NCBI GenBank assembly: GCA_028245195.1
Contig: JAOKCF010000013.1
Location: forward strand, 1-54,845
Source of the DNA: Vicingaceae bacterium
GTDB taxonomy: Bacteria > Bacteroidota > Bacteroidia > Flavobacteriales_E > Vicingaceae
DNA: 54,845 bases
Direction: 5' to 3'
Shown here in pieces: positions 1-7,093 of the stretch; within the stretch, counting starts at the first letter, position 1; each line of letters starts with the position of its first letter. Both the position numbers and the translations under genes were made by a program. Under the pieces are notes generated by a model. The model had not been told where the DNA came from and made no database searches. It saw only the letters and a program-made list of their open reading frames with translations.

Positions 1-43
1 GTTAAAGATCGCTGCAGGCTCCCCAACCTAGTCTCACTTTAAT

Positions 44-194
44 CATCGTCACACACTCTCTAATACGGGGTGATAACTATGCTATACAACACCCCTTGAA
101 ATAGGAAGCCAATTCTGTTAACCCCACCTTTGGTTGGTTCTGTTTGTGAGACTGAAAGGTTTGGGATTTTGTTGAGATTCTTGCTGAGGTTTTG
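44..194. repeat. Dispersed repeat family 1, copy A
   Basis: About 150 bp that recurs at 1104-1203 and 2192-2341. Shared blocks include CATCGTCA...ACTCTCTAATA, ACAACACCCCTTGAAATAG, CTGTTAACCCC and TTGCTGAGGTT. A 61-codon minus-strand reading frame crosses this copy but is not kept open in the others, so I do not call it a gene. The rest of 1-382 holds nothing I recognise except a possible -7 promoter box (TACATTTG, 313-320) before the first gene. Confidence 0.75.
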
Positions 195-382
195 AACTAT
201 TAAAGAAGGTTTATTTATATTGATTTTAAGGCAATTAACATACAAGGGAAGGGATTGATTGGTTTTGTTTTTGATTAAATGTAAAGTTTTTCGTCTTATG
301 TAAAAAATTCTTTACATTTGTTGAAATTTAAAACTCATCATATGAGTTATTTATTTAGTAATAGCCTAAAAAAAACAAATTT

Positions 383-1051
383 ATGCAAAAGTACATATTC
401 GCTTTATTATTCGCATCTGTAAGCCTAACTTCATTTGGTCAACAATGTTCGTGGTTAAACTTGACAGTCTCATCAGCCGACACTTCTTTTATCCAACTGT
501 ATCATCCCGGCCCATACTTGATTTCGCCAAGGAATGCTACTATTATTAAATATGAGATTACCGATTTTCAGAATAACATCCTTCATCAAGATACCATTTC
601 GGGCGGGTCAGGATTAATGCTATTTAACCACACAGTTCCGGTTACGGATTCAATGAAAGTTTCAGCTCTTTTAACAAATAACGTTGCTGGAATTACGTGC
701 TTAATAGAAGACACTTTGTTTTGGAAAAGAACAGGAGCTTTTCTAACTATCTATAATTGGGCAATTCTTAGCAGTAATGTCGGTGCAAATGTGACAACAG
801 TCAATGAACCACAGATAGATGGCTCAATGTTTAAAATATATCCTTCTCTAGCCTCAAACGACCTTTATATTGATGGTCCCGTAGATTTATATTCATTGAC
901 AATTTTGAATATACGTGGGCAACTAGTTTACTCAAATAATAATTTTAACGGAAATCAGAAAATAGACGTTTCAAATTTACGCACAGGCATATACTTTATC
1001 AATATCAGCAGCGATAAAAGCATAGAATCAATGAAGTTTGTAAAAGAATAG
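383..1051 (+). CDS. T9SS type A sorting-domain secreted protein
   Basis: A 222-residue protein with an N-terminal signal peptide (residues 1-20, ending SFGQ). The C-terminal region of about 75 residues is typical of T9SS type A signals: FKIYPSLASNDLYI, then LNIRGQLVY, then LRTGIYFINI and a final MKFVKE. Such proteins cross the outer membrane through the type IX system and the tail is removed. The central region (about 21-140) is unassigned and contains several Cys residues. A TAnnTTTG-type box lies about 60 bp upstream. The protein is small for this class, and its role beyond being secreted cannot be read from the sequence. Confidence 0.8.
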   Translation: MQKYIFALLFASVSLTSFGQQCSWLNLTVSSADTSFIQLYHPGPYLISPRNATIIKYEITDFQNNILHQDTISGGSGLMLFNHTVPVTDSMKVSALLTNNVAGITCLIEDTLFWKRTGAFLTIYNWAILSSNVGANVTTVNEPQIDGSMFKIYPSLASNDLYIDGPVDLYSLTILNIRGQLVYSNNNFNGNQKIDVSNLRTGIYFINISSDKSIESMKFVKE

Positions 1052-1103
1052 GAAAGTTAATTTTAGAATTGAAAAAGAAGAATTGCATAGGTTAATAGAT
1101 TTC

Positions 1104-1203
1104 CCACAACACCCCTTGAAATAGGAAACCATTCCTGTTAACCCCGCCCTTGGTAGGTTCTTTTTGTGTAGTTGAAAGGTTAGAGGTTTTGCTGAGGTTC
1201 TTG
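1104..1203. repeat. Dispersed repeat family 1, copy B
   Basis: This copy lacks the CATCGTCA...CTCTAATA part of copies A and C. It runs from CACAACACCCCTTGAAATAG to GCTGAGGTTCTT. Its right edge meets the reading frame of the BspA-like remnant at 1202, so the repeat stands where the 5' part of that gene should be. Confidence 0.75.
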
Positions 1204-1366
1204 GGATGTTTCTAATGTGACTAATATGGGTAGTATGTTTAATGGTGCAACATCCTTCAATCAAGACATCAGCTCTTGGAGTGTTTCTAAAGTTACTCAA
1301 TGTACCGACTTTAGCCTAAATACAACAGCTTGGACACTACCAAAGCCTAACTTCACTAACTGTTAG
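1202..1366 (+). pseudogene. 3' remnant of a BspA-like (DUF285) surface protein
   Basis: An open frame of 54 codons plus stop with no start codon. It encodes the diagnostic DUF285/BspA repeat pattern: WDVSNVTNM, then [15 protein letters not shown], then VSKVT. It ends with an apparent natural C-terminus ([10 protein letters not shown]) and stop. These repeats occur in leucine-rich surface proteins of Bacteroidota and Mycoplasma. Everything upstream is missing and is replaced by repeat family 1. A strong terminator follows at 1393, consistent with this being the true 3' end of a former gene. Confidence 0.8.
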
Positions 1367-1392
1367 CCATGGGGTTCTAATATCATATGTTT

Positions 1393-1422
1393 AAAAAGGG
1401 GTGCTTTTATGCACCCCTTTTT
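1393..1422 (+). terminator. Rho-independent terminator after the BspA remnant
   Basis: Perfect 12-bp stem, AAAAAGGGGTGC / GCACCCCTTTTT, with a 6-nt loop (TTTTAT). The A and T tails make it usable on both strands. Confidence 0.85.
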
Positions 1423-1423
1423 A

Positions 1424-1468
1424 TTAAACCACAGGCATATCATCTTCGGTAAATTTTGGGATAAAACA
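1424..1468 (-). pseudogene. Possible C-terminal stump of a minus-strand gene (DMPVV tail)
   Basis: Read on the minus strand, the bases next to the terminator encode IPKFTEDDMPVV and a stop. A related tail (LQEEDMPMV and stop) occurs at 2104-2148 beside the next terminator. Acidic tails ending DMPxV or similar are familiar at the ends of Bacteroidota proteins. Only about 14 codons remain, so the parent gene is unknown. Confidence 0.3.
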
Positions 1469-1529
1469 CGTATTATAGATATTGTAGATTTTATTATTTT
1501 AGCAGCTTATTAACCATAAATCAATTAAA

Positions 1530-2033
1530 ATGAAAAAATATTTAATTATTGCATTAGCAATGACAACGCTTATTTCTTGTGACTCAAATACCGATATGTC
1601 ATTATTTAAAGAGAATAAAGAAATAGCTAAAAAATATCTTGCTTCGTATGAATCGCCAACAGACTACGAAAATTTTGTTTCTATGACCGATGAAAAAATT
1701 GAGCATCAATCTCCAATGTATGGAGCTGGAATCGTTGGATATGAAAAAGTTTTAGAGCAAGGGAATTTCTATATGTCAAACTTTTCGGATGTTTCTTTTA
1801 ATGATGCGAGATGGCTTCCAGGTGTTGATGAAGAAACCCTTAAGGCAGATGGTAGCATTAGAGTTTACGGTACTTGGGAAGGAGTTAGTAATGCTTCAGG
1901 GAAAAGTTTTTCGGTTGACGCTTATCACTATTTCGTAATAAAAGAAGGAAAGATTATTCAATCTGGTGACTTTTTTGATGCTACTGGAATGGTTATGCAT
2001 GTTCAGCCAGATTCTGAAGAAGAGGTTGAATAA
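1530..2033 (+). CDS. NTF2/SnoaL-like lipoprotein
   Basis: A 167-residue protein with a lipoprotein signal (MKKYLIIALAMTTLISC, lipobox Cys17), so probably anchored to a membrane facing the periplasm or the outside. The rest fits the NTF2/SnoaL fold: a long first helix (ENKEIAKKYLASYE), then paired strands such as SIRVYGTWEGVS, VDAYHYFVIKEGKI and the closing SGDFFDATGMV. This fold covers polyketide cyclases, isomerases and non-catalytic binding proteins, and I see no catalytic dyad that would settle which. It stands alone, with a terminator at 2071-2100. The C-terminus is acidic (DSEEEVE). Confidence 0.75.
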   Translation: MKKYLIIALAMTTLISCDSNTDMSLFKENKEIAKKYLASYESPTDYENFVSMTDEKIEHQSPMYGAGIVGYEKVLEQGNFYMSNFSDVSFNDARWLPGVDEETLKADGSIRVYGTWEGVSNASGKSFSVDAYHYFVIKEGKIIQSGDFFDATGMVMHVQPDSEEEVE

Positions 2034-2070
2034 TTTCACTTTTTGAAGAACAACATATCTTATGATTATT

Positions 2071-2100
2071 AACGCCTCTAATTAACTTTAGAGGCGTTTT
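2071..2100 (+). terminator. Terminator of the NTF2-like lipoprotein gene
   Basis: Stem AACGCCTCTAA / TTAGAGGCGTT with a short AT loop, followed by TTTTCTTTT. Confidence 0.85.
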
Positions 2101-2103
2101 CTT

Positions 2104-2148
2104 TTAAACCATCGGCATATCCTCCTCCTGTAATTCAGAGACCTCAAG
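2104..2148 (-). pseudogene. Possible C-terminal stump of a minus-strand gene (DMPMV tail)
   Basis: The minus strand reads LEVSELQEEDMPMV and a stop, directly converging on the terminator at 2071-2100. It parallels the DMPVV stump at 1424-1468. The frame closes upstream. Either a decayed gene end or chance; the parallel with the first stump is the only support. Confidence 0.3.
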
Positions 2149-2191
2149 CCCCCTTAAGTAGGTTAAATGCCTAACTAAGACAAGTGTTAAA

Positions 2192-2341
2192 CATCGTCAT
2201 ATACTCTCTAATAAAGGGTTATAACTATGCTACACAACACCCCTTGAAATAGAAAACCATTTCTGTTAACCCCAACCCCAGCTTAGTTCTTTTTCTGCGG
2301 TTGAAAGGTTTTGGGTTTTGTTGAGGTTCTTGCTGAGGTTC
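2192..2341. repeat. Dispersed repeat family 1, copy C
   Basis: A full-length copy matching copy A from CATCGTCA to TTGCTGAGGTT. The right end runs straight into the frame of the esterase remnant at 2341, as copy B does with the BspA remnant. The gap 2034-2340 is otherwise explained by a terminator and a possible stump. Confidence 0.75.
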
Positions 2342-2466
2342 TGCACCTTAAAGTCGTAGGAGGTGGTCACCAATGGCCATGTTTTCAAGGGAATATGGAT
2401 ATTAATGCTTCTGAGGAAGTTTGGAACTTCGTGAAAGTCTTTGACCTAAATGGCAAAATTGAATAA
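2341..2466 (+). pseudogene. 3' remnant of an LpqC-like esterase (paralogue of 2791-3678)
   Basis: An open frame of 41 codons plus stop without a start. It encodes VVGGGHQWP, then SEEVWNFVKVFDLNG. This matches the C-terminus of the intact esterase downstream (FIGGDHVWF, then ELVWNFVSRYDING), including the catalytic His context. It is the tail of a second esterase copy whose first ~250 codons are gone and are replaced by repeat family 1. Confidence 0.8.
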
Positions 2467-2478
2467 TACAATTACTGC

Positions 2479-2690
2479 CAACAATGAATATAGCGCATTA
2501 AAACGCACCATATACTAACCGTTGCAACAAATTAGAAAACAAGGAACCATCTAGCAACTTCCTTCAATATTAGAGGAAGTTTACACTCCTTACTTAAGTG
2601 TTATTCGGTAAGGAGAGATGTATATCGTCCAGGGCGAGTGGATCGTTAAAAGAAGAAATTGTGTTGCAACTTTGAATAATAGGGGGAGCT
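2479..2690. repeat. Repeat family 2, copy 1 (3' flank of the esterase remnant)
   Basis: About 210 bp related to 3692-3914. It begins with an imperfect inverted repeat (CAACAATGAATATA / TATACTAACCGTTG), followed by a hairpin (ACTTCCT...AGGAAGT). Conserved blocks are TTTACACTC, TTAAGTGTTATT and AAAAGAAGAAATTGTGTT. It ends GCAACTTTGAATAATAG just before a terminator. It sits between an esterase stop codon and a terminator in both places, so it may be a conserved 3' UTR, an RNA, or a mobile cassette boundary. The gap 2467-2790 holds only this and the terminator. Confidence 0.65.
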
Positions 2691-2703
2691 ACTTATAATG
2701 ATA

Positions 2704-2740
2704 AAACGGTTATACTTTTACAGTGTAACCGTTTTTTTAT
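2704..2740 (+). terminator. Terminator downstream of repeat family 2 copy 1
   Basis: Stem AAACGGTTATAC / GTGTAACCGTTT with one G-T pair, followed by a run of T. Confidence 0.8.
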
Positions 2741-2790
2741 TTGTAACAATAATTAAAAGAAATCGTCGTTTAAAAAAAAAATAGAATCGG

Positions 2791-3678
2791 ATGAAAAAAT
2801 CAATTTTACTATTTACTTTCTTACTAACGATTCTTAGTAGTTGTGAAAAAGATGATAATAAAAATCCAGAGGAATGTTACTCAAATAATAATGCACAGTC
2901 CATAGTTCACGATGGTGTCAATAGAGAATATGTTTTATACATACCTAATTCATATGATGGAACATCTTCTGTTCCAGTAATGCTTAATTTTCATGGGTTT
3001 GGTGGTAGTGCAAGTGATTATATACAAGAAGCAGATATGCGCTCATTGGCAGAAACTGACACTTTTATTCTAATCTATCCTCAAGGTAGTTGTTTAGATG
3101 GTTTATCTCATTGGAACGCTTGTCCATTAGGGGGAGACAATAAAAGTGATGCTGATGATTTTGGATTTGTTGAATCCATGATAACTGAGATCTCATCTCA
3201 GTATAATGTAAATATGGAGAGAATTTATGCTGCAGGATACTCTAACGGTGGTATGATGGCATATGGCCTTGCGAATTATAAAAGTGATTTAGTTGCTGCG
3301 GTAGCATCCGTTTCTGGAGTAATGTTAGAATGCACAGGATCTACCAGTCATCCTATGCCGGTAGTACATCTTCATGGAACCTCTGATGGTGTTCTTCCAT
3401 ATAATGGGAGTAGTGATTGGAGCTCTGTACAAAGCACGTTAGACTATTGGATTATTTTTAACAATACTATTACATCTCCAAGTGTAAGTAATGACAATAA
3501 CGGAGGAATGTCAATTGAACATTATGTCTATGACCAAGGAGATAGCTCAGTTTCTGTTGAGCACTATAAATTCATAGGAGGAGATCATGTTTGGTTTAGC
3601 GCGACTTACCAAGGTCAGAGCGCATCTGAATTGGTTTGGAATTTTGTGTCACGATATGACATAAATGGATTGAGATAA
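2791..3678 (+). CDS. LpqC/feruloyl-esterase-like secreted lipoprotein esterase
   Basis: A 295-residue alpha/beta hydrolase with a lipoprotein signal (lipobox LSSC, Cys18). Key elements are visible in order: oxyanion-hole HGFGG at 68-72, nucleophile elbow GYSNGG with Ser151, acid HGTSDG with Asp199, and GGDHVWF with His266. This is the arrangement of the LpqC / polyhydroxybutyrate-depolymerase-like group (CE1), which cleaves carboxylic esters such as feruloylated sugars or polyesters. The real substrate cannot be told. A tail of a second copy lies just upstream at 2341-2466, and both are followed by the same 3' repeat and a terminator, which points to tandem duplication. Confidence 0.85.
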   Translation: MKKSILLFTFLLTILSSCEKDDNKNPEECYSNNNAQSIVHDGVNREYVLYIPNSYDGTSSVPVMLNFHGFGGSASDYIQEADMRSLAETDTFILIYPQGSCLDGLSHWNACPLGGDNKSDADDFGFVESMITEISSQYNVNMERIYAAGYSNGGMMAYGLANYKSDLVAAVASVSGVMLECTGSTSHPMPVVHLHGTSDGVLPYNGSSDWSSVQSTLDYWIIFNNTITSPSVSNDNNGGMSIEHYVYDQGDSSVSVEHYKFIGGDHVWFSATYQGQSASELVWNFVSRYDINGLR

Positions 3679-3691
3679 AGAATAAAAGTGC

Positions 3692-3914
3692 ATAACAATG
3701 TATATAAACCGATAGCTCTTTCATCGCTACGCTTCATATACAAAACCGTTAACCACAAATTAGTAACCAAGGAATCATCAATCCACTTCCTTCACAATTA
3801 GAGGAAGTTTACACTCATTATTTAAGTGTTATTGTTGAAGGAGAATTGGATTTCTTACAAGGCGAGTAGAACGTCAAAAGAAGAAATTGTGTTACAACTT
3901 TGAATAATAGAGGG
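3692..3914. repeat. Repeat family 2, copy 2 (3' flank of the intact esterase)
   Basis: Matches 2479-2690: ATAACAATGTATATA...ATATACAAAACCGTTA inverted repeat, CACTTCCTT...AGAGGAAGT hairpin, TTTACACTC, TTTAAGTGTTATT, AAAAGAAGAAATTGTGTT, CAACTTTGAATAATAG. The remaining 3951-4093 has no gene I can support, although a minus-strand frame runs across it. Confidence 0.65.
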
Positions 3915-3916
3915 GC

Positions 3917-3950
3917 AAAAAAAGACTATACGAAAGTATGGTCTTTTTTT
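3917..3950 (+). terminator. Terminator of the esterase gene
   Basis: Stem AAAAAAAGACTATAC / GTATGGTCTTTTTTT with a GAAA tetraloop (one G-T pair). Works on both strands. Confidence 0.85.
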
Positions 3951-4093
3951 ATGCGTGAGATTTTGGGCGAGAAGTTTAAACTGAGCTTCATTCAGCAATA
4001 GCGGAATGATTGTCGAAGCGAACCCAAGAAGAGGATCAAAAGCATTACAATAGCGCAGCTTTTTTGTTTTAAAACTTTTCTTAGCTTTAAAAC

Positions 4094-4210
4094 ATGTCCC
4101 ATTTCGTTTATATTCTCTATTCCACAACTATTGACAAATATTATGTTGGTAAAACCGAATACATTAAAAACAGGTTAGCTTACCACAACTCAAAGAACAA
4201 CCGTATTTGA
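4094..4210 (+). pseudogene. Truncated GIY-YIG endonuclease-family gene
   Basis: Encodes MSHFVYILYS...DKYYVGKTEYIKNRLAYHNS and then stops after 38 residues. This is the N-terminal half of a UvrC-type GIY-YIG domain (VYIL, then YYVG, then an Arg of the R-x-x-x-H motif, RLAYH). Members are normally 80-100 residues with a later catalytic Glu, which is absent here. Bases after the stop have the look of a decayed continuation, but I cannot align them reliably. Confidence 0.75.
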
Positions 4211-4314
4211 ACAAAGAGAGTAACGCTTTGGGAATTGAAAATTTATCGAAAAAATAATTTTGGAAGGGTGGAGCATCTGGTCCCGTTCAATCGGGAAGGG
4301 TTCTTGATTCAACA

Positions 4315-4347
4315 AGACCTAACAAGTTTTGGAAACCTGTTAGGTCT
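4315..4347. repeat. Palindromic intergenic element
   Basis: AGACCTAACAAG...CTGTTAGGTCT inverted repeat with a 10-nt loop. Palindromes with ACCTAACAGGTTT arms are common between genes in Flavobacteriia. There is no T-run, so I do not call it a terminator. The surrounding 4211-4455 shows no other gene. Confidence 0.55.
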
Positions 4348-4455
4348 CCAGAAGTAAGATAAATAAATCCCTTTTAGAAGTTTACGACTTCTCCACTGAA
4401 GTGGACCACTGAAGTGGCATTAATTTCACAATTAGTCCCATCTTTGTTTCTTTTG

Positions 4456-5115
4456 ATGAAAGTTAAATTTGACTTTGAAGCCATTGAGTCTATTGCGGAT
4501 AATAATGCGGCTTTTAATTCATGGGGTGCTGTGGCAGATAGCTTGGCGCTCAACTCCTATGCTATTATAGACAATTTTCTATCGGACCAAGAGTCATTAA
4601 ATTGCTTGGACATCCTCAAACAAAACCAAGAAGAAGGGAAATTTAAAAAAGCCGGAATTGGCACTTCCAATCAATTTCAAATAAATAGCAGCATCCGAGG
4701 AGATGAAATAAAGTGGTTGGACGAAACCAACCTTTCCCCTGCTAACCAAATCTACATGGATCAAATTAATGCCATGATGCGATTTTTTAATCGAAGTTTG
4801 TTTTTGAGTTTAAAGGATTTTGAATGCCACATTGCGCATTACACATCAGGAACTTTTTACAGAAGACACCTCGATTTATTGAAACTTTCCGACCATCGGA
4901 TATTGAGTTTCGTGTTTTACCTCAACCCCAATTGGCAGCAGAATGACGGTGGAGAATTTTTGCTGTAACTATCGGAGAACGAGGTTGAAAAAACAGTTAT
5001 TGTAAATCCGCTGTTAGACAGACTCGTCATTTTCCGTTCAGAATTATTGGAGCATGAGGTGGTCTTGGCTAAGAAAAGCCGTTACAGTATTACCCGATGG
5101 ATGTTAAGTCAGTAA
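4456..5115 (+). pseudogene. 2OG-Fe(II) oxygenase with an in-frame stop
   Basis: The frame from ATG 4456 reads a prolyl-4-hydroxylase-like oxygenase and meets TAA at 4966-4968, after GGEFLL. The same frame then continues without another stop to 5115. The first part carries the first two iron ligands (FYRRHLDLL, HxD). The part after the stop carries the distal His (LEHEV) and the 2-oxoglutarate-binding Arg region (RYSITRWM). All three ligands are needed, so the truncated product should be inactive. The stop falls where relatives usually have a Tyr, one base away from TAT or TAC. It is a real nonsense mutation or a single-base sequence error. A GTG at 4414 would add 14 residues; I prefer the ATG. 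Confidence 0.8.
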
Positions 5116-5123
5116 AAGGGGAC

Positions 5124-5160
5124 GACTTTTTTATAAATTTTATGGTTGTTAAAAAAAGTC
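5124..5160. terminator. Possible bidirectional terminator
   Basis: GACTTTTTT...AAAAAAAGTC inverted repeat between the convergent oxygenase and lipoprotein genes. The stem is AT-rich, so it is a weak candidate. Confidence 0.4.
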
Positions 5161-5191
5161 CTGTCTAACAAGTCAATAAAATACTATCGCT

Positions 5192-5875
5192 TTACTCCTC
5201 CCCACCAACTCGAATAACTCCTGTATCGTTGAAGGGCCCATCAACAAAGTCTCCCTCAGAATTCAACAACTCCAGACGAACTGCTTGCTTGCTTTTTAGC
5301 AAATAGGGAGTCTTTGGCATGAGTATATATCCAACACTGTCTAATTGTAATACAGCGGTATTCCCCTCTTCCCTATTCATAATTTGATAATCGACTACAA
5401 TGCCTTCGCCATTGGCAATTAAATGCTGAAATAAATGTGTTTGTGATTCATTAAAACTTCCACTTCCCTCTCCATTAAAGTAGTTTTTAATCCAATAGGT
5501 AGAACTCACTCCAATCGTATTCGATAAACAGACAAAAATCACGTTGTTCCCTTCCAATAATTCTACCGCAATTTCTGATTCTTTTGCTTTGCTAACAGAT
5601 CCATTATTTATGGTAAAATGCAACTGCTCGCCAGGTTCTAGCTTTAGGTCAAATTGTAGTGTTAATACATTTCCTTCCTGAACTTCCGCCTTAAGCTTTA
5701 ATGGTTTCTCTGCTACTTCATTTATAATTGGAATCAAATAAACTCCATTTTTTTCAATAGCATTTCCCTCATCTAAGGCCAAAACGGTTTGTATTTCCTT
5801 TTTCTCGTTCCCTGAAAATTCTCCACAATACAGAAAAAATAGGCTGGTGTAAAGTGCAATTATTAATTGTTTCAT
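5192..5875 (-). CDS. Hypothetical lipoprotein
   Basis: A 227-residue protein starting MKQLIIALYTSLFFLYC, which reads as a lipoprotein signal with Cys17. The mature part is rich in beta-strand patterns (EVQEGNVLTLQFDLKL, GEQLHFTINNG, LLEGNNVIFVCLSN), suggesting an immunoglobulin-like or jelly-roll fold. I do not recognise a family. It lies downstream of the DUF4399 lipoprotein gene on the same strand, but a strong terminator (5894-5927) separates them, so it depends on read-through or its own promoter. The two may act together at the envelope, but that is only inferred from proximity. Confidence 0.7.
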   Translation of the reverse strand: MKQLIIALYTSLFFLYCGEFSGNEKKEIQTVLALDEGNAIEKNGVYLIPIINEVAEKPLKLKAEVQEGNVLTLQFDLKLEPGEQLHFTINNGSVSKAKESEIAVELLEGNNVIFVCLSNTIGVSSTYWIKNYFNGEGSGSFNESQTHLFQHLIANGEGIVVDYQIMNREEGNTAVLQLDSVGYILMPKTPYLLKSKQAVRLELLNSEGDFVDGPFNDTGVIRVGGEE

Positions 5876-5893
5876 CTAGTTGCGTTTTGGCAT

Positions 5894-5927
5894 AAAAAAA
5901 CCATGCAAATCTTTCAATATTGCATGG
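5894..5927 (-). terminator. Terminator of the DUF4399 gene
   Basis: On the minus strand: CCATGCAA / TTGCATGG stem, 11-nt loop, then seven T. It lies just upstream of the start of the next minus-strand gene. Confidence 0.85.
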
Positions 5928-5950
5928 ATTAAAGTTAATTCTTTTGTTGC

Positions 5951-6469
5951 TTACTCTACTACCACACTAATGGTAGAACTTAATTGCAAACCATAACTTT
6001 GGTGGTAACCGTCAGCAAATTGCGTGGTTAACATATGCTTTCCTGCTGGTAAATCCAATTCCGTTTCAGTCTGCCCTTTTCCAAAATGGATATTTACAGA
6101 ATCTGCCGGTACAATTATTCCTCTGTCAAGTGGTCCACCATTAATTATAATATGATGATGCCCTTTTCCTTCGTTTAACTCTCCTGCTGGCTGTACTTCC
6201 ATTCCTTCCACACCGAATTCAATTTTCACGGGTGAAGTAATCGTTTGTCCATCTTTTAGGTTGGCAAAAAATACCTTCGCACCTTCTGGAATAGCTAGCA
6301 ATTCTGACTCTTCTGCCATAGCATCGTGATCGCTGTGACCATCATGATCCACTCTAGCCTCATGCATTTCATCGTGAGACATTTCTTTTTCTTCCGACTT
6401 TTTTGCTGTTTCTCCGCAAGAAGCTAAAAATACACTTAAGGCTATTGCTATAATATTTACTTTTTTCAT
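5951..6469 (-). CDS. DUF4399 lipoprotein with a His/Asp-rich linker
   Basis: A 172-residue lipoprotein (lipobox LASC, Cys18). A linker at about residues 30-52 is rich in His, Asp, Glu and Met (HDEMHEARVDHDGHSDHD), which looks metal-binding. The rest matches the DUF4399 pattern: FFANLKDGQTITSPV, FGVEGMEVQPAGE, GKGHHHIIING, HFGKGQTETELDLPAGKH and a closing YGLQLSSTISVVV. The biochemical role of DUF4399 is not known to me. The HHH in the domain plus the linker suggest copper or another metal, but that is inference. Twelve bases separate it from the biotin carrier gene upstream. Confidence 0.85.
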   Translation of the reverse strand: MKKVNIIAIALSVFLASCGETAKKSEEKEMSHDEMHEARVDHDGHSDHDAMAEESELLAIPEGAKVFFANLKDGQTITSPVKIEFGVEGMEVQPAGELNEGKGHHHIIINGGPLDRGIIVPADSVNIHFGKGQTETELDLPAGKHMLTTQFADGYHQSYGLQLSSTISVVVE

Positions 6470-6481
6470 GTTTGTTGTTTT

Positions 6482-6994
6482 TTAAGATTCAAATTCAATT
6501 AATAATTCATTTTTTTCCACGGCATTGCCTTCGGTTACACCAATAGATTTAATAACAACATCTGCCGGAGACTTAAGTACATTCTCCATTTTCATCGCTT
6601 CTAAAACGACTAGGGCTTCTCCTTCTTTAACGGTTTGCCCTACTTTAACTTCAATTTTAAGAACCAATCCTGGCATAGGCGCCTTTAGCTCTTTTTCTAC
6701 GTTACTAAAAAGGTTATCCATTCCCAATTGCTGTAATAGCAAATCGAAGCAGTCTTCTACTTTCGTTTTATAAATGTTGTTGTTGACTTTCAATTCGAAG
6801 GTCTTTGTCGTCAAGTCTGCTCCAATAACTTCAACTGAATAGGATTTCTTATCCTTTATAATGTGAAACTTTCCAGGTTTAACTTCAATCTGGTCCCAAT
6901 TTATGGAAACTCCATTCAGTTCCGCAGTACTTTCTGTTAATTGCTCTATGGAAAAATTATTCCCATTCTCAATTTCTACCTTCAATTCACTCAT
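6482..6994 (-). CDS. Biotin carboxyl carrier protein of an acyl-CoA carboxylase
   Basis: A 170-residue protein. The C-terminal biotinyl domain (about 103-170) has the PMPG turn at 107-110 and the biotinylation motif EAMKM with Lys135. This is the biotin-bearing subunit that shuttles CO2 between biotin carboxylase and carboxyltransferase, as in propionyl-CoA or methylcrotonyl-CoA carboxylases. No partner subunits are in the window, so the substrate is open. I start it at the ATG at 6994 rather than 7042, because a TAnnTTTG box sits at 7002-7009 and the resulting N-terminus (MSELKVEIENG) looks natural. Confidence 0.85.
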   Translation of the reverse strand: MSELKVEIENGNNFSIEQLTESTAELNGVSINWDQIEVKPGKFHIIKDKKSYSVEVIGADLTTKTFELKVNNNIYKTKVEDCFDLLLQQLGMDNLFSNVEKELKAPMPGLVLKIEVKVGQTVKEGEALVVLEAMKMENVLKSPADVVIKSIGVTEGNAVEKNELLIEFES

Positions 6995-7001
6995 AATGAT
7001 A

Positions 7002-7009
7002 CAAAGATA
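7002..7009 (-). promoter_or_regulatory. Bacteroidota -7 box for the biotin carrier gene
   Basis: The minus strand reads TATCTTTG (consensus TAnnTTTG) 7 nt before the chosen ATG. No well-placed -33 TTG is seen, so the evidence is the -7 element and position only. Confidence 0.45.
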
Positions 7010-7093
7010 CATTTTTATGAAATTACCCTTGGTTACATTCAACTTGTTAATCTTAAGTTAAAAATGCACTTTTGCAGCGCAAATTTAGCTGTC

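Noticed and set aside
2479..3760. Integron attC-like sites in repeat family 2 (CAAC...GTTG bounded inverted repeats)
   Set aside because: The bounding 7-mers do not fit RYYYAAC/GTTRRRY, there is no integrase, and the copies are better explained by duplication of the esterase locus.
3855..4127. Minus-strand 90-codon frame upstream of the GIY-YIG remnant
   Set aside because: It overlaps a terminator and a repeat, has low-complexity composition, and shows no domain.
4261..4310. tRNA-like sequence near GGTGGAGCATCTGGTCCCG
   Set aside because: No complete cloverleaf: the anticodon-like stem has a six-base loop and there is no proper acceptor stem.
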